From: Macrotis lagotis
Taxonomy: Eukaryota; Chordata; Mammalia; Peramelemorphia; Peramelidae
Direction of reading: 5' to 3'
NCBI RefSeq assembly: GCF_037893015.1
Contig: NC_133660.1
Coordinates: 286,537,078-286,601,077, forward strand
DNA: 64,000 bases
A program made the position numbers and the translations under genes. The notes below the pieces were generated by a model. The model made no database searches. It was not told the DNA's origin and saw nothing but the letters and a program-made list of their open reading frames with translations. Shown piece by piece: positions 47,001-60,100 of the stretch (position 1 is its first letter; each line of letters opens with the position of its first letter).

Positions 47001-48143
47001 CATTTGTAAGAGGAGTGAGCAGGCAGCATGGTTTTGTGGGAAGTGTATTGAAAATGGGGCCACTGGCAAGTCATTGAACTCTGTGTGACTCAGTTTTCTC
47101 ATCTGGAAAATGAGGTAGTTCATAGGCTGGGATGATGAGCAGCATATTAAGATTTTAAAGCTCCATATAAATGCCAGGTGTTATAAGTTATAGGTGGAAA
47201 TTCCAATGATTAATATCAATGTGGGAATGGTTAGTGTATTATATAATGATTAGTGTATTATATCTTAAATATTTATTATTAGATGGGAGCTCCTATGATT
47301 AGATTGTAATATTTATTATTATTGTATCAATATGATTATATGGATATCTTAGTATTAATTATATTCATTATTATATAAAATAATCATTAAAGGAATCTGT
47401 TATTATTAGAGAGATCTCCAGTTATCAAAGTAATTATAATTATCATAAAAATATATTAATCATTAGTATATATTCTTATTTTTAGATGAAATCTGTTAAT
47501 CATAATCATTACAATAATATGAAATAATGATTAGATGGGATTTATGGTTGTTATTACTACTACTATTATACCCAGTTCTAATATTCAATGAACTCTTGCT
47601 CTTCTCTGAAATCCTATGAAATGAGATGCCCACTGATGACAAATGGGGGAGGAGCAGAAGCTATTCTGTTAGGGGTACTAAGGAGGGTCTGGGGCCTGGG
47701 GCAGAGTTAGGGTGGGCAGCCCTGGGCTGATCACTGTACTCACTCAGAAAGAAGTACTGATGTTGGTGATTGTAAGGCAGGTATTTCAGTTTCTTCTTGC
47801 CATACTAGAGGAGAGAAGGAAAATTGTTCAGAACCATCTGGACTTCTGACCCTGACCCGGTGAACCCAACCCCGGGGCTGACAGGCTGGGAAGACTCTGG
47901 GGTTTTGTTTTGTTGTTCTGTGACACCAACCCAAGCAGGAGAGGTGGATATAAACAACAAGTGAAAGGAATCCCAAGTGATCCCACTAGGTTAGAAAGAG
48001 GGGGGCGGCTAGGTGGCGTAGTGGATAAAGCACCGGCCTTGGAGTCAGGAGTACCTGGGTTCAAATCCGGTCTCAGACACTTAATAATTACCTAGCTGTG
48101 TGGCCTTGGGCAAGCCACTTAACCCCATTTGCCTTGCAAAAAC

Positions 48144-48181
<38 letters not shown>

Positions 48182-51100
48182 GGCCCAATTTCCCAAGATG
48201 ACATTTAATGAAGATAAATGTAAAGATCTACATGTGGTATAAGCAATCAATTGCAGAAGGTCACGATTGAGGATTAGAACTCACCTGAGCTCATTCATGA
48301 GAGCCTGGTATGGCAGATAGTAAGTCAAAAAACCTTTATTAAGTCCCTACTAATGCAACAGATACCATATTCAACCTCGCTAGTCCCTAAGGTTATTTAT
48401 TTGCTTTAGTAGGACAGTGGCTGGATAAAACAGTCTCTGCAGTAAGGGCAGGAAGCCAGATGGACAATGGCAGTCAACTTGCCCATGTGATATATTTGAC
48501 TAAGAGTCTCTCCATATATCTAGCAGGGAGGAGACCCTTAGGCAAGGATGTCCATGGGGAACAAACCCACCCATGTGGGAATACCCCATTTCCTGCCTTT
48601 GTTATCGATGGGCTGTATTGCGTCAAGTCCCAGGGCCAACCTTGATGGCTCTGGTTCAGATGTGCATAACTGATCTGGCTGGCTTTCTGGACAAAGATAC
48701 AAAGGAGGGCACAGGTGGAAAGGCCTTGGTGCTTTGGAATCAAAAGCCACAAGAGGAGGAGACCTCCCTGCCAAGGACTGGCAAAGGTCAAAGTGGGATT
48801 GGGGACAGGAGCCTTGGCTAAACACTGACTCTAGCCAGGATTCCTGGGGACTCATTCAGCTCTGAGATGAGAAAGCACTGATAGGGCTGAAAGTCCTGGG
48901 CAGGCCGAGCAACATGATGGACCAGTGGCCAGCCAACTCTCAATGGCGTCTCTAACTATGGATCCTCTGCCTCCCAGACTGGAGAATATGAGGGGCAAGA
49001 CGCTGTCATAGGGAATGTGGTCCTGGAAGCTCAGACTCATGCAAAGTCTCTTCACTCCAAGAGGACATCTCCCAGCTCCATGTCTGCACTGGCTGCCCTC
49101 CAACCCTGGAATGCTTATTCTTCCTTCCTTGCCTGTACCTCCTGGTTTCCTCCAAGGCTGTTCAGATTCCACCTAATGAAAGAGGCCTTTCCAGGAACCC
49201 CAAGCCTTTAAGACGAGCTGCCATTGGTTCTGAAAAATTGATCTTGGATGTGCAGAACTGTCTGGCTGTCCAATGGGAGTGGGGTTGCTGCTTGAAGCAA
49301 GGACTACCTTTAGCATTTCTTTTATATCTCATAATGATCAGGACAGTTTGATAAAGAGGAGAATAAATCGGGGAGGGGGGGGGTCAGTACCCAGATTTAT
49401 GGAGGCTAGGACTCAAGGGAAGCCTTGAAGGATGGGTTTCCAAATAGCAAGGGAAGAAAGGGAAACTGAGGCAGCCTTCCCTTACTGGGCAGGATTGCAT
49501 TTTGCTCAGGTGTCAAGGGATCAGCCTGGCCAAGGCTGATCATACCAGCCCAATTCTTTATCAGCTAACAGCACAAATGCTTCCCCTTCATCTGCATAAT
49601 GATATTCTCTGCCAGCTTGTTCCTCTCCAAAGAGATAAGATCTTTTTCTCCCTAGGGGAAAATTCCTTCCTAACTTATCTTCTCTTAGTTGTCTGTGATA
49701 AGTTATTTTAGGTGAGTAACTAAGAACCCTCAGGTGCCCAACTCTGACCTGTGGCATGCTTCCAAGGAGGCCAATGGGAAGGGGTGGGGTGTACCTTTGG
49801 AAAAAGATGTCACTGAGGCAGAGAAGGAAAGATGACACCATGGGGGAAGGTCTTGAAAGTGGGACTTGAAGCTGAGTGGTGTTATTTCCCAGCTATGAGA
49901 CAATACAAGCTAAATCATTTAATCTCCAATTCTGCAAAATGAATGGGGGGGGGCAGTCTAGGGGATAGTCTCTGAGGAGCCTTCTCAAGACTTCAGGCTC
50001 TGAATCATGATCTCATAACTCTCTGTCATCCTTCCACATTGACCTTCCAAGCCCTGTCCATACTCCCATCTCCACACTTTCCCCCAAGTCTGTCTCCTTC
50101 CCCTGGTACCACACCAGCAGGACCAGCTCAAACAGACTGGAATAAATGCCTGCCCCCCTATATGTCTTTCAGCATCCCCAAATTTAACATTCTTTAGGCA
50201 TGGGCCTAATCACAAGATGTCAAAAAATCTCGGAGGGCAACCTTCTCATCTTACAGGGAGGAAAGCTGGGTCACAGAGAGGGGCTAAGCTCACACTGAGT
50301 AAACAATTGAATTAGGACCCCTACTGATTCCAAATCTAGGGTGATTTCTACTGCCCCCTTACCCCTCCCAACTCTGTCCAAGGCCAGGCAGTATGACACA
50401 TTGGTCCTAAATTCCAACACTGGCATCAGGATTTCATAGTCTACCAGAGAGGGGAGAAAGTGCTGTTGGCGGGGGGGGGGGGGGGGGGGGGGGGGACCAG
50501 AATCAGAGATTTAGATTAAGGCCAGAATTCTCATTTTACAGAAGAGGAAACTGAGGTTCATCAAATCCTCAGTCTTTCCACATGCCCCACTACCTCTCTC
50601 TGGTGATACTTTCAAGTCAAAAGGATCCAATTGAGCAGACACTCCCCACACTATCACCTGGGCAAATGCTTTACTAACTGAGTCTTATCTGTTAAAAAGA
50701 AGAGGTTATAGACTAGATAGTCCCAGAGGCCCCTTCCAGGAGGAGGAAATTCAACATTCCTCATAGCTCTTATCAATCCACCTCCCTCTCCCTGCCTTGG
50801 CTAGGGAAAGTGCATATTCTCTAGTCTGGCATTCAAGATCTTTCATTACCTGGTTCCAATTTCATCTTCCTCCATTCATGCCGAGTACACTAGGACCACC
50901 TGTCCACCCACCCTTCCTCCCTCAATTCCTACCCATCCCAAGGCCAATGCTGCCCAATTTCTCCAGTACTAAGCCTTAGGGTAATGCCTGCCTCAGAGAT
51001 TTAGGGGCTGTGTGACCCTGGGAGAACTGCTCTAAGGGCCTGTGAAAGTCATGCAGGGGAAAGATGAAGAGAATTGTGAGTGTAACAGAAAGAATTTGGG

Positions 51101-54100
51101 TGGAGATATAAATTGACTTGAAGTAGAGAATTATGATTGTAACAGAAACAATTATAATCTTGGGTGGAGACCCTCCCCATTCTTAATGTACCATTGATTC
51201 ATTGTTTAATGAATCTGGATGAGAGAGGCAAGATATAAAAACCTGAGCTTGAGTCCAGCTCAGGCTGGCAGTCTTCTCTGACCATGGCCCAGCCAACACT
51301 GCTTAGCTATTCTTCTCTCTCTCTCTCTCTGTCTGTCTCTGTCTCCCTCCCTCCCTAGCCCTTCCTATGTCTTGTAACCTTTTCAATAAATTTTTGCTTT
51401 ATTTCCACCCATGCTTTCTCAAGTCTGAATGATGATTCCTCACAACTCAAGTAGCCAGTGGCTACAAAAGGACAGGGGCCTCTACCAGCCCTTCTAGCTC
51501 TCAATGGCTTCTCTTAAGCCCAACTGGGACTTTTCTCTTTCCCTGGGGGACCATAATCCCTCTGCCTAGGCAGAGCCCCATAAAAGAAGGGGCCTCAACT
51601 CCCTGGCTCTGCCAGCTGGGAACTGAATGAGAGCAGATGCTTAATAAATATTTATTCAATTGATGAATAAATGAATACCTGCGTATAGTAGGCACTGCCT
51701 TCATTGTGGGCAGTGGGTGAGGGATAGATCGACAGAGGGTAGGGGGACAACACAGTCCTGCTCAGACAGAGGCTCCTCCCACCCTGGGACTGAAACAGGA
51801 AGGCTTTTGTTTCTGAAAAGAGGATTTCCATGAAATTGTCCACGGTGGCCAAGCTAGAAATAATCTTGTTGCTAATGGCAACTGATTATAATTCAAAACC
51901 CCGGTATTCTAGATAAGCCTGTTCAGGACAAGGGGGTCTGGAAGCCTGCCTGCCTCCATCTCCCTCAGATTCAGCTCCTAGGGGGACCTCTGAGGTGACT
52001 GAGTCCAGTCTCTTCAATTTACAGAGGGGGGAAACTGAGGCCCAGAGAAGGCAGGTGACTTGTCTATTCACTGGAGGTTAAGAATTGATTCAATCTTAAT
52101 CTTTATAATTCCAAATCCAATGTCCTTTGGGGAAGAGAGAGAGAAAGAGAGAGAGAGAGAATGTAAGAGTAGAAAGAAACTGAGAGACATATATATGAGT
52201 CAGAGGAAAGACAGGGGATGGGTAGGAGAGAGAGACAGAGACAGAGACAGACAGAGAAACAGAGAGAGACAGAGAGACATAGACACAGAGTGACAGAGAC
52301 AAAGAGGAAGGGGACAGAGAGAGACAGTTGTGATCATGTTTTCTTCTCTGCCTTCTGGAAGGGTTTGTTCTTTCCCCACAATACCAGTTCTTAGGATCAC
52401 AGGCCTGGTGCTGGGAGGACCTCAGAGGCCATCAAGGCCAACCCTTCCTTTCATTTTATGAAGAGGAAACTGAAGCCCAGGAAAGGCCATACAGCAGAGG
52501 CAGGTTTTGACCCCAAGCCATCAGATCAGACTGAGTGCTGGAAGGTCCTTTATAAATATCTGCTCCAATCTTCTCTTTTCTACACATGAGGAAACCCAAG
52601 ATCCAGGAAAGTAAGTGCCTTCTCCAAGATTGCACACTGTGGAGCTCAGTTTCTTCCAGGGTAAGCCTCCTAGCCCTGAGGGCAGGAACTCAGACTTAAT
52701 CTGCTGGCAGGGCTCCTCCCTACATATGTACGTACTGTAAGTCCAAATTCTGATTGACAGAGGGTGGGGGTAGGAAAACTAGACTGGGGCAGAAAGGCAG
52801 ATTCCCATCTAGCAGGCCCATTGCTTTGTAGCAAAGGGATTATACTTGTTCTGTCTGACCCAGAGCTGAACCCACTCCTTCCTCCCTTTCCAAGTTTCTT
52901 ACACCTCTTTCCCACTCAGCCCAAGAACTCTATGATCCAGTGACAATGATCTCCTGGCTGTGCCTCACACAAGACTCTGTCTCCCAATTCTGAGCAGTTC
53001 CCTGCCTGAAATGCTCTCCTCCTCATCCCCTGGGCCTCTGGGATTCCTCCAGGTCCCAGCTAAAACTCCTGACTTGACTTGGCCATGGAGGAAAGTCAAT
53101 GGCACGTTTGGGCTGGATGCTGGAAAACATCTCCTGACCATGAGATCTCTCCCCAAAAGAAAGGGCCTGCCTCACAACAGGGTATCTCTCCCTCCCTGGC
53201 AGCCTTTAAGCAGATGGGGATGACCACTTGTCACCATGTTGGAGATGATGACCTTATTCAGGGAGGGGTTAGACAGGATGACTTCTGAAGTCTTTCTACA
53301 GAGGAGACCTGTGCTTCCCTAGAAACTGAGGAACACCTCTGTATATGGTGGACAGAACCTTCCAAGGAAAGACCTGAGGTCACAGATTTAGAGTGAGAAG
53401 GTTCATTAGCGACCATTTAGCCTAACTCCATACATTTCACAGATGAGAAAACTGAGACACGCAAAGGATCACAGAGCTAGGGGTCAAGAGTGAGATCTGA
53501 ACTCAAGTCTTTCTGATTTTCACGGTCAGAGACGTCTCAAGGTATGAAGAGGGAGTGAGGCTGGGAGTGAAGTTGGTTCTTCCCTGGAGGCCCCATTTCT
53601 GTGCCATCCTCTTATACTACCTCAGCCTTCAGAGGGGCTCTCTCCCTCCTGCTCCTCTTACCTCTACTGGCTGCCACTCGCCCAGGACAAAGACATGGAG
53701 CATGTTCACATCAGGGTCCTTCTGAAAGATATTGGGCTTGGCATGATGCTGGAAGTGTCGATGATTCCACCAGTTGGCCGAGGCTCCCTGGAGGGGAAAA
53801 GAGAAACTAATGGGCTTGAGGGTGGGAGCTGGAATTCCAGGAAACAGGCCACCCATCCTGAGCATAGGTAACAGGAGAACTCAAGAAATAGGGGTAAAGA
53901 CAGCTAAGATCTGTGGAAAAAGGGGGTAGGGGCAACCTGGTGCAGAGAGAACTAAAGAGAACCCACTATATACCAGGTCCATAAGAATTTCCTTAAAAGA
54001 TGACTCACTATGAAAGTCAAACTGAGCAACCAAGAAACCAGTTACAGATAATGAAGCATACCTCTCCAGTTAGAAGTAAGAGAGGTGGAGGCTACTGGGA

Positions 54101-57100
54101 CTAAATGGTGAATACACTATCAGCTTCAGTTACTGTTATCACCTGTTTTTGCTTAAATACTTTTTCTTTGCTACAAGGGAGGGTTAAATCTGAGGAGAGA
54201 AATGGCTGAGAGGGAAGAGAGGTATTTCCAGAAATCATATATAAAAAACAAAAGACATCAACTTAAAAAAAAGTAGTTTTAATTAAGTGGAAAGGGAAGT
54301 CCCTCATTTAGAAAATAGGGGAACTGTGTTGACCTGCAATAAGCTATTTGTTTTGTGGGTGGCTAGGTGGCATAGTGGATAAAGCACCGGCCTTGGAGTC
54401 AGGAGTACCTGGGTTCAAATCCAGTCTCAGACACTTAATAATTACCTAGCTGTGGGGCCTTGGGCAAGCCACTTAACCCCATTTGCCTTGCAAAAACTAA
54501 AAAAAAAAAAAAAAAAAAAGCTATTTGTTTCCTCCAGCCCTCAGTTTCCTTTTTTTGTCAAAAAAAGATGGATTAGATTTTATAGACCAGATAATTTGGG
54601 TTTATTTTAGGTTTTTTTAATAAGGCAATGGGGTTAAGTGGCTTGCCCAAGGTCACACAGCTAGGTAATTATTAAGTGTCTGAGGTCGGATTTGAACCCA
54701 GGTACTCCTGACTCCAGGGCTGGTGCTCTATCCACTGCACCACCTAGATACCCCTTAGATCAGATAATTTATAAAGTGCTTTCCAGTTCTAAATCTTTGA
54801 AAGGTCACAAAACACCAAGAAGAGACCACCAAGTTTGTCTAAACAAACTCTCTAATTTTACAGAGACTAAACTAGAGAATCAAAGTGAATTAACTGACTA
54901 GGATCACACTGCTAGGTCAGCAGCCAAGGCAAATTCCAGCCCAAGCCTTCCAAGGCTCTAGGAGAAAATGTTCAGTGATCCCCAATTCACCCATCAGCCA
55001 CTCGTTCTACTTCTGATCCAGTTGCCCAAGGCTTCTTACCTGAACTGAGATCAACTTAAATGGTGGCACTGTTGTTGTTATTATACCCGGGAGCCTTCTC
55101 TGGAATTGTCTCTGCCTAGGATTTTGATCTCTTTGCTGCAACTCTCTCAAGGGATGCAGGACAAGCTTGGGGTTTAAGCTTTGGAGTGGAGTGTTCCTTC
55201 TTGCCCAATTAATCAGTCTTCAGTTGGCTTCTCTCCCTGAGATACTGAGATTTGGTCTCAGATGGCAGATTTGCCAAAGGCCTGGCTTGGGCCAAGAAGG
55301 TTTCCCAATACTTGGTCCAGCCAATGATCATTTTCATTGGCTGGCCCACAGTTCTTGTCTAAGATATAATCTGGCAAAAGCTCCCCGACTTGATTGAGAT
55401 GTCCATGTTGACAGGTTCTGGGGAGCGCAGGAAATGGTTGCCCATGGAGCCACTTGTAGAAGCAACCAAAGAGCCACAAGCCCAGGTTATGTCACTGCTC
55501 TGCTCAAGAGCCTCCCTTGGCTCCCTATGGTGAGCCTAACCCTCCCATGCCTGGAATGCTGCTCCTCATCAGCTCTACCTCACAAGAAGCCTTCCCCAAA
55601 CCCTCCTAACTCTAGTCCCTTTCTCCTTTAATTATTTCCAATTCATTCTGTATGGAGCTCATTTCAACTTATTAGTTTCCATGAAAGGCAGATTCCCATA
55701 GCTCTATCCACTGCGCCACCTAGCCAGCCCTACAAGAGATACATTTGGTGATGGGGCAGCTGGGTGGTGTAGTGGATAGAATATTGATCCTCGAGTCAGG
55801 AGGACCTGAGTTCAAATTCAGCTTCAGATATTATTAAATTGTCTAGCTATGTAATCTTGGGCAATTCACTTAACCCCATTGCCTTATTAAATAAATTTTT
55901 TTTTTAAAAAAGAGATATATTTGAAATAGAAAGAAAGAATTAAAATAAAGGAGCAGAATTTATTCTGCTTCAACTGAACCAAAAAAGGTAGGGGTAACTA
56001 TCATCTCAGACAAAGAAAAAGCAAAAATAGACCTTATTAATAATTGGAATTAAGGGGATAATAAAGGGGATAAATAAATTAATAGGATTATTATTAAATG
56101 GGATAATTAGATTTTTCAAGGCAATGGGGTTAAGTGGCTTGCCCAAGGCCACATGACTAGGTAATCATTAAGTGTCTGAGGCTGGATTTGAACTCAGGTA
56201 CTCCTGACTCCAAGGCCAGTGCTCTATCCACTGCACCACCTAGCCACCCCTTGATAGATCATTTCGATGGAAAACTTACCTGGGTTCTAAGAAATGATGA
56301 AGGGGTGCCTTTAGAAAAGTGTGACAAGACTGATATGAACTGATGCAAAGTTAAATGGGTAGAACCCGGATATCATTGTGTACAGTAATGACAATATTAT
56401 AATGATGATCAATTGTGAAAATACTGACTTCTCCAATCAATAATGATCCAAGGCAATTTCAAAAGATAATAAAGTGATGATAAACCCACTATCCACCTCC
56501 AGAGAGAGATCTGATGAATTAAGTGCAAAATGAAATATAATTTTCTCACTTTTTAAAAATATGGCTAATTAAATGGTATAAGGGAAGCTATATTTTGTTA
56601 AAAAAAAAAGTATAGTCTACGAATTATTACCTGAAAATTTATAGCAACGTCTCATTTCTCAAAGAGAACTGAATCAAATTTATAAAAATAAGAACCATTC
56701 CCCCAATTGATGAATGGTGAAAAGCTATGAACAGAAAGATTTCAGAAGAAGTCAAAGTTATCTATAGCTATATGAAAAGATGATTTCACATATATTAACT
56801 GATATGTTACCCTTCTCAGGGAAGAGAGGAAATTTGGAACTCAAAATTTAGAAAAGTTTAAGATAAATAAAGGAATTCAAAAACAAATAGGAAAAAACAA
56901 GAGCCCCTTGCCTATCCCATGCCAGCCTCCCTTCCTCATTTACAACACACCAGTTTCCCCTTCACACCCTGGAAGTTTCAGCCAAACTGGCCTGGGAGCT
57001 GATTCTGGGAACATGATGTTCCATCTCCTACCTTGGTGACTTTGTATTGCCCCGGAACTGGCTCCCTTCCTCCTCACGCCTCTTATAATTCTGAGTTTCC

Positions 57101-60100
57101 TTCATTCAAAGCTGCCTCCTTTAAGAAAAAGCCCTCCTACTGTAGCTCATCTAATGCTCCCTGAGATGACTTTCTATTTACCGACACAGATCCCCCCACC
57201 TCCAACCCAAGGGATACAAGAGGGCAGTGGCAATTCTGTTTTTGCCTTTGAATTCCCAGCTCCTGGCAATGTCTGGTACACTGGTGGTGATCAGCAAATG
57301 CTTATTGAGAAAATGAATGACTGATTTCAATGAGAGTGTGAGAAACAACTGAGGAGGGAAACTGGGGCCCCTAACTTAGTGGCTGTTTCTCCTCCTCCCT
57401 CCAATTCAGCCTACAAAAGCAAGTGATATAGGTGAATAGTTGAAGCAAAGTTCTGGCCTGGTCTTACTGGATCTTGGCCCCATCCCCCTAGAGCTGGGGT
57501 CAGGGGCCACCTCCACTCTGGGCAGCCCTGGGGGCATCCCTTCCTCTGGACCGGGGCCAAGCAGGGCCACACAGACCATCCTTGTAAGGCCTGCAAGCTA
57601 AGGATGGTTAGGAGGGGAATGTTGCTTTTCAGCATTCAAGAGAGTTTTTATTAGAAAGGACACAAAGAGCTCCCTGTGTGACTCAAGGCCCCCCAAACCT
57701 GGCAAAAAACCAGACCCTCATAGGAGCTTCGGTGAGGCCTCTGGCTATGAAGTTGGAACTCCCCTGGGCCTGGGCTAGCAGGCCAAGGAGCCCTATCCCA
57801 CAGCCTGGGCCAGAAGTGGGCCAGTTGCAGGCCAAGCTGGCCATGGAAAGGTTCCTCAACTCTGTTCAAGCCAAGAGAGAGACAAGTCAACTTGTTGGGG
57901 AGGGCCCAGGGAAGGGAAATAACCCAGGGCCCACGAGTCAGAGGCAGCAAGTTCTATGGGGGGAGCTGGGCCAGTGATGGCATCAGAGGGCAGGCTCATA
58001 GGAGCCTGGGTCAGGGGGCAAACTGAGGCATGGGAAGATAAGGAGAGAGGTTAACCTCTTGGCTTGAGCAGATGAGGAAACTGAGGCCCTGGGGGGTGAA
58101 TAATGCCAGCAAGGTTAGCCATATACTTTGCCAATGTCACCTCCATGGTCTTATTAGCAACCCTAGGAGGGAGCTACTGTCATTACCTTCCTTTTACAGA
58201 TGAGGAAACTGAGTCTGAAAGAAGTTCGGTGACTTGCCCAGAGTCACTTAGCTAGTAACCAGTTGAGGGCTGATTTAAAGTCAGATCTTGACTTCAGTTT
58301 CAGTACCACCTACTGAGTAGGGATTTTTTTGTTTGTTTGTTTGTTATGCTTTTTTTTTTAATTTTACAAGGCAAGGGGGTAAGTTAGGATTCTTAATTTA
58401 TCTTGTGTCATGGATTCCTTGGGTAAAGTAACCCAAGAACCCTTTTCAGGGTCCCTGGTTTATTTTATTTTTAAAGAATGTTTTTAAATACACAAAATAC
58501 TGAGTAATTCCAAGGAAACGAATTATACTAAAATACAGTTATCAGAATTTTTAAAATACATTCATGGACTCCCAAAGTGAAGAACTCCCTTCTCAGACTC
58601 AATCTGCCCATTGTAGAGATGAGCAAAATGAGGCCTAGAGAGAGGAAGACCAAAGTCTTGTGTTCAACTATGGGGCTGCCAGTAAAGAGGGTCACTGACA
58701 GGGAAGCTAGGTAGAGAACTGGGCCTGGAGTCAAGAGGACTAGAGTTCAAATCCAGCCTCAGATACTTACTAGTTGGGAAATCATTTAACAGTGATTGCC
58801 ATCAAAAAAATAAAAAGAGCCACTGACAAGCTGGAAAACCTCCCAGAGGAGGAAGATCTGGATGAGGAAGAGCCCTGAGGATTGCCCAGAGGAATTGGAG
58901 ATAGTGAGCCTGCCTCAGGAGAAACAGTATGGCAAGAGGGATCAGATTTGTTCTTCTTGGTCCTAGAGGGCAGTACCAGGAACAACAGAACAAAATTTGT
59001 TGTTGTCATTCAGGCGTTTTGGTCATGTCTGACTCTTTGTGAACTCATTTGGTGTTTTCTTAGCAAGGATACTGGAATGGTTTTGCCGTTTCTTCTCCAG
59101 TTCATTTAACAGATGAGAAAACTGAAGCAAACAAGGTGAAGTGACTTGACCAGGGTCACACAGTAAGTGTTTAAGGCCAGATATTTGAACTCAGGGAGAA
59201 GAGTTTTCCTGACTCCAGGCTTGACTTTTCAGCTTGTCAGTGGCTCTTTTTACTTATTTTTTTTTATGGCAACCATGGTTAAATGATTTGCCCAACTAGT
59301 AAGTAACTGAGGCTGGATTTGAACTCTGTTCCTCTTGACTCCAAGGCCAGTACTCTACCTAGCTGCATCTGCTGCCCTCAAACAGAATTTCCAAAGAGTC
59401 AGATTTGGGGTGGCTAGGTGGTGCAGTGGATAGAGCACCAGCCCTGGATTCAGGAGGACCAGAGTTCAAATCTAGACCCAGACACTTAATAATTACTTAG
59501 CTGTGTGACCTTGGGCAAGTCACTTAACCCCATTTGCCTTGCCAAAAAAAAATCCAAAGAGTCAAATTTCAGCTCATGGAAGAAACCATGCCCTGATTAT
59601 GACAGTTGCTTCAGGACTTGTGGATATCATCCTCCACAATGGAGGGACTCAAGAGATTAACCAGTTACCTACTAGGTGTGTGGTCAGAGAGATTCTTTGG
59701 GGGACCCTTGGTCCTGAGGCCTCTCCTGGCTGCTCTGTGCAGTGACTCACTTAAGGTCATTCAACCAACAATGAAAGACTTGCCTTTCAAAGTCAGATGC
59801 TCTGCCCCCTCCACTGTAGTTCTTCTCTCCACCCCAAGGTACTGAGCCCCTGGGCATTCTAGAGTGTCAATCATCTATGGGAGTCTCAGGGTTACCCTGT
59901 CTCCTTTTAAAGATGAAACTCAAATCAATCTAGATGCCCCCCCATGACCCATCAGCATGTCTTCCTATAACTCGTTCTTTACCAAGATGAGTGAATTTAG
60001 CTCATAGCCAAAGAGCTGAGAGGCATCCCAAGCCGACCTTCCCATTTGATGACAAAGGAAATCAAGAATGATTGATACAAAAGAACAGAAATTAGAATGA

